Shown: positions 4,479 through 7,616 of the stretch, one piece after another
How the letters are laid out: each line of letters begins with the position of its first letter
Position numbering within the stretch: the first letter of the stretch is position 1
NCBI GenBank assembly: GCA_964396025.1
Contig: CAYNBT010000030.1
Coordinates: forward strand, 1 to 7,616
From: CAYNBT01 sp964396025
GTDB taxonomy: Bacteria; Patescibacteriota; WWE3; UBA101185; UBA10185
Length of the DNA stretch: 7,616 nt
Reading direction: 5' to 3'
The notes under the pieces: generated by a model
Database searches by the model: none
What the model saw: only the letters and a program-made list of their open reading frames with translations
Told to the model about the DNA's origin: nothing
Program-made: the position numbers and the translations under genes

Positions 4479-5348
4479 CTAACAAAAATCACTCGAATTA
4501 AACAAACTATGTAACTGAGTGTTTAATGCAAATTCTCTTGAATTTGTATCGCTGTAGTCCTTGTATCCACCTAAGAGTCGCTGAGCAAGCATTGGTTTAA
4601 ATGTGAGTTTCAGATTATCTATTTCCTCATCTGTAGAGTTTTTGAGTAGTGTATCTAGGTAAACTTGGGCAAGTTCCGGAGTCCCATCTCTGGTATAAGT
4701 TCGATGAAAAACATATGCGGGCTCGTAGCCATAAAAATATGCACCGCCGGCAAGTTCCCAGTCATAAATCTGAAATTTATCGTTTTCTAATTTGAGTATA
4801 TGTCTGGCCACCAGGTCACCGTGAACAGGTATGGGAGGTACGCTGCTCATGGAGTACGTCATCATAGTGTCTATAAGATCGGTAACAGGAATGTTTATCT
4901 CTTTTTGCCAAACTACAGCTAGATCCTTAAGCTTGTTCAACAGTTCCTGCCCCAAGTTTGCATTAAGTTTTTCTAATCTAGGAGCATCTTTTAATGGAAC
5001 TTTAAGATCACTTCGCAAAATTGCGTTTGTAGCATGTGCAAGTACTTCAACATCGGCGGCAGTGTTACCTACCAAATACTGTGTGGCGTTGAGCTCGGTG
5101 AGAAACCACAAGTATTTTTGTTCGGAAAAATCAAAATCAAGAATTTTGGGTACGCTGAATATTGCATCAAGATGCCCATCTAATTCAAGAAGTGTGTAAA
5201 TTTCGGTGAGAGTTCTGCTTACAAATGAAGGATTTGCATTACTTTTTAGAACTACGGGTTTATTGTTTAGTGTTCCAAATATAACGCTGTGATTCCCACG
5301 AGGCCTAGCTTTTTCTTCAATGTTTTGCATTCCAAGATTGGTGGCTAA
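4479..5348 (-). CDS. APH-fold phosphotransferase (kinase), 5' end lost in gap
   Basis: The visible 289 residues fit the aminoglycoside phosphotransferase/choline kinase-like fold (APH family). The N-lobe shows KPVVLKSN with the probable ATP-binding Lys (visible residue 35) and a helix with TEIYTLLEL (Glu49). The C-lobe shows the Brenner motif VHGDLVARHIL, with catalytic Asp178 and His at the metal-site position where Asn is commoner; His there is known in the APH(2'')/Mph-type branch. IYDWELAGG follows, with the metal-binding Asp196. About 20-40 N-terminal residues are probably missing. Such proteins phosphorylate small molecules; the substrate cannot be read from sequence and resistance should not be assumed. 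An apparent fusion to the cupin upstream arises only because 100 N happen to keep the frame. Confidence 0.82.
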   Translation of the reverse strand, partial: LATNLGMQNIEEKARPRGNHSVIFGTLNNKPVVLKSNANPSFVSRTLTEIYTLLELDGHLDAIFSVPKILDFDFSEQKYLWFLTELNATQYLVGNTAADVEVLAHATNAILRSDLKVPLKDAPRLEKLNANLGQELLNKLKDLAVVWQKEINIPVTDLIDTMMTYSMSSVPPIPVHGDLVARHILKLENDKFQIYDWELAGGAYFYGYEPAYVFHRTYTRDGTPELAQVYLDTLLKNSTDEEIDNLKLTFKPMLAQRLLGGYKDYSDTNSREFALNTQLHSLFNSSDFC

Positions 5349-5448
5349 NNNNNNNNNNNNNNNNNNNNNNNNNNNNNNNNNNNNNNNNNNNNNNNNNNNN
5401 NNNNNNNNNNNNNNNNNNNNNNNNNNNNNNNNNNNNNNNNNNNNNNNN
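5349..5448. other. Scaffold gap of 100 N
   Basis: Exactly 100 unknown bases, again a placeholder of unknown true length. It hides the end of the cupin gene and the start of the APH-fold kinase gene, both leftward. Any promoter of the kinase gene is also hidden. Confidence 0.98.
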
Positions 5449-5828
5449 ATATGATCGCCTGTATCTTTTTCTGCTTCTTTTTTAGTTTTGTGGATAGTCC
5501 CATCTTTATGGTGAGCTGGTGAATAAATAGTATAAAGTTTCAAAGGATTATCTGAGGATGTATTTACAATATTGTGCTTTGTTCCAGCAGGTACGATTAT
5601 CGCGCTTCCATCCTTCAGTACATGTTCGTGCCCATTTAAGATAGCTTTCCCGGCACCTTTTTCGATTCTTAGAAATTGGTCGGTTGTTGCATGAACCTCC
5701 AAGCCTATTGCTTCCTTAGGCAACAATGACATGAGAACAAGCTGAGAATGTTGTCCCGTATGGACTACTTTTCTAAAATTTTCATTGGCTAAAGTTATCT
5801 CTTCGATGTTTTCAATAAATTCTGTCAT
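5449..5828 (-). CDS. Cupin-domain protein, 3' end lost in gap
   Basis: The visible 126 residues from ATG 5828 (MTEFIENIEEITLANENFRK) form a small single-domain cupin: LVLMSLLPKEAIGLEVHATTD, FLRIEKGAGKAILNG, and DGSAIIVPAGTKHNIVNTS, then LKLYTIYSPAHHKDGTIHKT. These match the two cupin motifs; candidate metal ligands are the Glu and His of EVHATTDQ and the His of GTKHN. I recall near-identical architecture in many bacterial cupins of about 130 residues, so only a few C-terminal residues are probably missing. Its substrate is unknown. An upstream in-frame ATG at 5858 was rejected, because the TATAAT box lies between the two ATGs and the shorter form fits the family N-terminus. It is a separate gene from the kinase across the gap. 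Confidence 0.87.
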
Positions 5829-5840
5829 AGTCACATTATA
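5829..5840 (-). promoter_or_regulatory. -10 box abutting the cupin start codon
   Basis: On the minus strand a consensus TATAAT (5840 to 5835) is followed by GTGACT and the ATG at 5828. The predicted transcription start coincides with the start codon; no Shine-Dalgarno sequence and no clear -35 box are seen. Confidence 0.6.
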
Positions 5841-5904
5841 CTCTTTTTTCCCTAACATTATGTTTTAGTGCTGTTACCTAAAGTTTAAGGGACATTTACT
5901 TAAA

Positions 5905-6666
5905 TTATTTGTTAAAAATTAATCTCCAAAGATAAAAGGTATATAAGATTAAACAGATAACTACAGTAGCAATAATGTTCGGATATTGTCCACTAAAACC
6001 CCCTTCGGACACGTGCTTTAGTAGTATCCCAAGATATGCCCAAACAAGCACTAAGCCGTAGGCAACATTCCTATCTTTTCTCATGCGTGCAATTCCAATG
6101 AGCGAACCGATTACCAAAATGAAACTAGTCCAGATATAATCTGGTATGCCAAATCCATTCCAACCAATACTTACAAGAAATACAGTTATATTGGCAATGG
6201 ACGCCACAGTAATCCAACCAAAGTAGACGCTAAAGGGAACCCTGATGTAAAGCTTCTCTAGTAGTGTAAACTGCTCCGTTCGAAGAACATCCGCAATTTT
6301 GATAAGAAACAAAAGCAAAAGTGACATGATAAGAACGGAAAGTCCTATGTAATCGTAGTGCCAAGCAAATATCCATGAGATATTAGCAAGAGAAGTGGCA
6401 AGAAAAAATGGATTAATCTTGTTAATTACATCTTGAGTTTTTTGATTATTAGTAAAAAACTGATAAAAAACATACCCCGCAAGTAAAAGATATATCAACC
6501 CCCAAATGGAAAATGTAAGACCAGCAGGAGCGAATAAATTGGGATAGTCGTCTGATATTTGGCCAGTAGAGCGATTATTGATAGGCAAACTGTTTGCAAA
6601 GAAATTTGTCAGAATCATGGAAATATATGCAACAGCTGTAAGAATTTTAATAAGTGTACTTTTCAT
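5905..6666 (-). CDS. TspO/MBR-like tryptophan-rich sensory membrane protein
   Basis: Encodes 253 residues with about seven or eight hydrophobic helices. Features typical of the long TspO/MBR-related group (often called tryptophan-rich sensory protein) are a first helix followed by ANSLPINNRSTGQISDDYP, then LFAPAGLTFSIWGLIYLLLAGY (about 45-66), ISWIFAWHYDYIGLS, RVPFSVYFGWITVASIANIT (about 142-161), IGWNGFGIPDYIWT and RNVAYGLVLVWAYLGI. TspO proteins bind tetrapyrroles or cholesterol-like ligands and act as stress sensors; this longer group is not biochemically defined as far as I know. The start ATG lies 6 bp after a TATACT box and has no Shine-Dalgarno sequence. The nearby cytochrome b5-like gene could share a tetrapyrrole link, which is speculative. 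Confidence 0.85.
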   Translation of the reverse strand: MKSTLIKILTAVAYISMILTNFFANSLPINNRSTGQISDDYPNLFAPAGLTFSIWGLIYLLLAGYVFYQFFTNNQKTQDVINKINPFFLATSLANISWIFAWHYDYIGLSVLIMSLLLLFLIKIADVLRTEQFTLLEKLYIRVPFSVYFGWITVASIANITVFLVSIGWNGFGIPDYIWTSFILVIGSLIGIARMRKDRNVAYGLVLVWAYLGILLKHVSEGGFSGQYPNIIATVVICLILYTFYLWRLIFNK

Positions 6667-6678
6667 AACTTAAGTATA
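6667..6678 (-). promoter_or_regulatory. -10 box abutting the TspO-like start codon
   Basis: On the minus strand TATACT (6678 to 6673, five of six bases as consensus) is followed by TAAGTT and the ATG at 6666. This is the same 6-bp spacing as at the genes starting at 354, 3944 and 5828, and implies a leaderless transcript. Confidence 0.5.
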
Positions 6679-6792
6679 TCTTCTTTTAAGTATTTCTGAG
6701 TAGTGCGAGTCACTATTGGAGATAACTGTATTATGTTGTTTTGGTAAAGTGATTTTACTGGCTGGGCATACGAGTCTAGAACGCTAATGTTT

Positions 6793-7437
6793 CTATAGGA
6801 AAGTAAAGGATGTTAGAAGATCCGAATATATTTCATCAGTTTTAGCTTTTTCGGCTGCATCCCAATATTTATCATCCATTATAAATCTAAAGGTAACATC
6901 GTTGGTTTCTGTTACGACAGTTATTGTTACTGACCCTGGTCCAGTTGATGAAAACCTTTGCGAGGAAATGCCTGACACTAACGTGGGAGACAGCTCCCTC
7001 ACATTACTAGAAGCTCCGGGAATTCCTTCAAAACCTTGGGTATCGCTGGAATTTGCATTAGCGTTTACTGAAATTTCAAACCATACGGCTGAGTCTGCAG
7101 ACATGAACTTAAAATGCGCGAGGTTGTTGTTATCACTAAGTGGGTTTGTACTATCATTTATATATTCATTCCCTTTTTCATATATCGCTAAAGTCCATCC
7201 GTTTGGGCAATTAATAGAGAATTTATACTTGTCGCTTGAATATCTGCCTGTACAAGTTAAAACTGTTGGTATAGTAGTTGTTGTTTCTTGTTTGGTATCA
7301 AGCTCTGTGGTGTCTGATTTGTCCATAGGTTTTGTCGTCTTTCTAGGTAGAATTAGTAAAGTAGCAGATGTAAGTATGAACGCAAGCAAAACAACAATAA
7401 CAACAAGCGAAAAACCAGAAGATTTGTTCATATTCAT
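6793..7437 (-). CDS. Secreted or surface protein with prepilin-like leader
   Basis: Encodes 214 residues. The N-terminus MNMNKSSGFSLVVIVVLLAF has a short basic leader ending in Gly8, then Phe-Ser-Leu and a hydrophobic helix to about residue 30, the pattern cleaved by prepilin peptidase. The usual Glu at mature position 5 is replaced by Val, so it may be a pseudopilin or just a membrane-anchored protein. A Lys/Thr/Asp-rich linker (about 32-57) leads to a predicted beta-rich extracytoplasmic domain (about 62-214) starting TCTGRYSSDKYKFSINCPNGW, whose two Cys could form a disulfide. I recognise no named domain. ATGs at 7437 and 7431 are both possible starts. No Shine-Dalgarno sequence is seen; TAGTAT lies 8 bp before the second ATG. 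Confidence 0.75.
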   Translation of the reverse strand: MNMNKSSGFSLVVIVVLLAFILTSATLLILPRKTTKPMDKSDTTELDTKQETTTTIPTVLTCTGRYSSDKYKFSINCPNGWTLAIYEKGNEYINDSTNPLSDNNNLAHFKFMSADSAVWFEISVNANANSSDTQGFEGIPGASSNVRELSPTLVSGISSQRFSSTGPGSVTITVVTETNDVTFRFIMDDKYWDAAEKAKTDEIYSDLLTSFTFL

Positions 7438-7526
7438 AAATACTACTATTTACTTGTGTAGAATGCAATATAAGCATCTGCTTGGATTAAGTACAATATA
7501 TTAGCGTTTGAGAAAGATTTAAAAGG

Positions 7527-7616
7527 TTATGCGAAATTTCTTGGCCACCTAATTGCCCATTCTGGCAAGGGGACAGGCAATTCGTCTCCGCCTTCGGCGG
7601 ATCCTATTGCATCCAC
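7527..7616 (-). CDS. Possible 3' end of a leftward gene entering from the right edge
   Basis: A frame open from the window edge gives 29 codons, ending in ELPVPLPEWAIRWPRNFA and TAA. The stretch 7541-7616 is about 57% G+C by my count, clearly richer than the rest of the window. It contains TCCGCC-TTC-GGCGGA (7587-7601), which as coding reads SAEGG. The frame is too short to prove coding. It could instead be a GC-rich repeat or a structured RNA end. The 89 bases between it and the gene starting at 7437 hold nothing I can support. Confidence 0.22.
   Translation of the reverse strand: MDAIGSAEGGDELPVPLPEWAIRWPRNFA
7587..7601. repeat. GC-rich hairpin TCCGCC-TTC-GGCGGA
   Basis: A perfect 6-bp inverted repeat with a 3-base loop in a GC-rich patch at the window edge. 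No T-run follows on either strand, so a classic terminator is not supported. It may be part of a dispersed repeat or simply coding sequence. Confidence 0.45.

Noticed and set aside
4831..5199. 122-codon rightward frame
   Set aside because: Antisense to conserved kinase motifs including HGDLVARHI; a shadow frame.
6902..7504. 200-codon rightward frame
   Set aside because: Antisense to the prepilin-like secreted protein, with no start signal or recognisable domain; the opposite strand has a convincing leader and domain order.
1..7616. CRISPR arrays, tRNA, rRNA, insertion sequences or riboswitches
   Set aside because: No regularly spaced repeats, cloverleaf-like sequence, transposase motifs or conserved riboswitch cores were seen on either strand.

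Overview
The window is an AT-rich, gene-dense piece of a draft or metagenome scaffold. Two runs of exactly 100 N (3397-3496 and 5349-5448) mark joins of unknown size. Gene content points to a small-genome bacterium of the Patescibacteria/CPR type, perhaps Saccharibacteria-like. The signs are short membrane proteins of unknown function, an exported cytochrome b5-like domain with an HKGG haem loop, a 250-residue TspO-like protein, a single-domain TsaC and a prepilin-like leader on a secreted protein. This placement is inferred from remembered family patterns, not from a marker gene. The standard bacterial code fits: TGA, TAA and TAG all end genes and tryptophan is TGG.

Layout, left to right. 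(1) 37-354 (-) and 438-914 (+) are divergent small membrane proteins of unknown function. (2) 1428-1811 (-), a membrane-anchored cytochrome b5-like protein, is followed 9 bp later by 915-1418 (-), a conserved uncharacterised protein rich in Trp and Cys; this pair runs head-on into 438-914 with no bases between the stop codons. (3) 1933-2121 (+) is a solo ribbon-helix-helix regulator with a near-perfect dyad over its own promoter. It is followed by a YggT-family and a GlsB/YeaQ/YmgE-family membrane protein, both with strong and almost identical ribosome binding sites. (4) Two membrane genes converge into the first gap; the leftward one (3909 to the gap) has an in-frame TAG at codon 38 although coding similarity appears to continue beyond it. 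(5) 3944-4474 (+) is TsaC, which makes threonylcarbamoyl-AMP for tRNA t6A. It is divergent from the interrupted gene, with two back-to-back TATAAT boxes only 3 bp apart. (6) Leftward genes follow: an APH-fold kinase (5' end in the second gap), a cupin (3' end in that gap), the TspO-like membrane protein, and a pseudopilin-like secreted protein. (7) The right edge has a GC-richer patch with a short open frame that may be the 3' end of another gene.

The most notable signal is regulatory. At least five genes (37-354, 3085-, 3944-4474, the cupin at 5828, 5905-6666) have a good -10 hexamer ending only 6 to 8 bp before the start codon and no Shine-Dalgarno sequence; the ribbon-helix-helix gene has the same arrangement at 7 bp. 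RNA polymerase would start at or within 1-2 bases of the ATG, so these mRNAs should be leaderless. The cytochrome b5, YggT and GlsB genes instead have clear Shine-Dalgarno sequences. This pattern resets several start codons (1933 rather than 1897, 3944 rather than 3881, 5828 rather than 5858).
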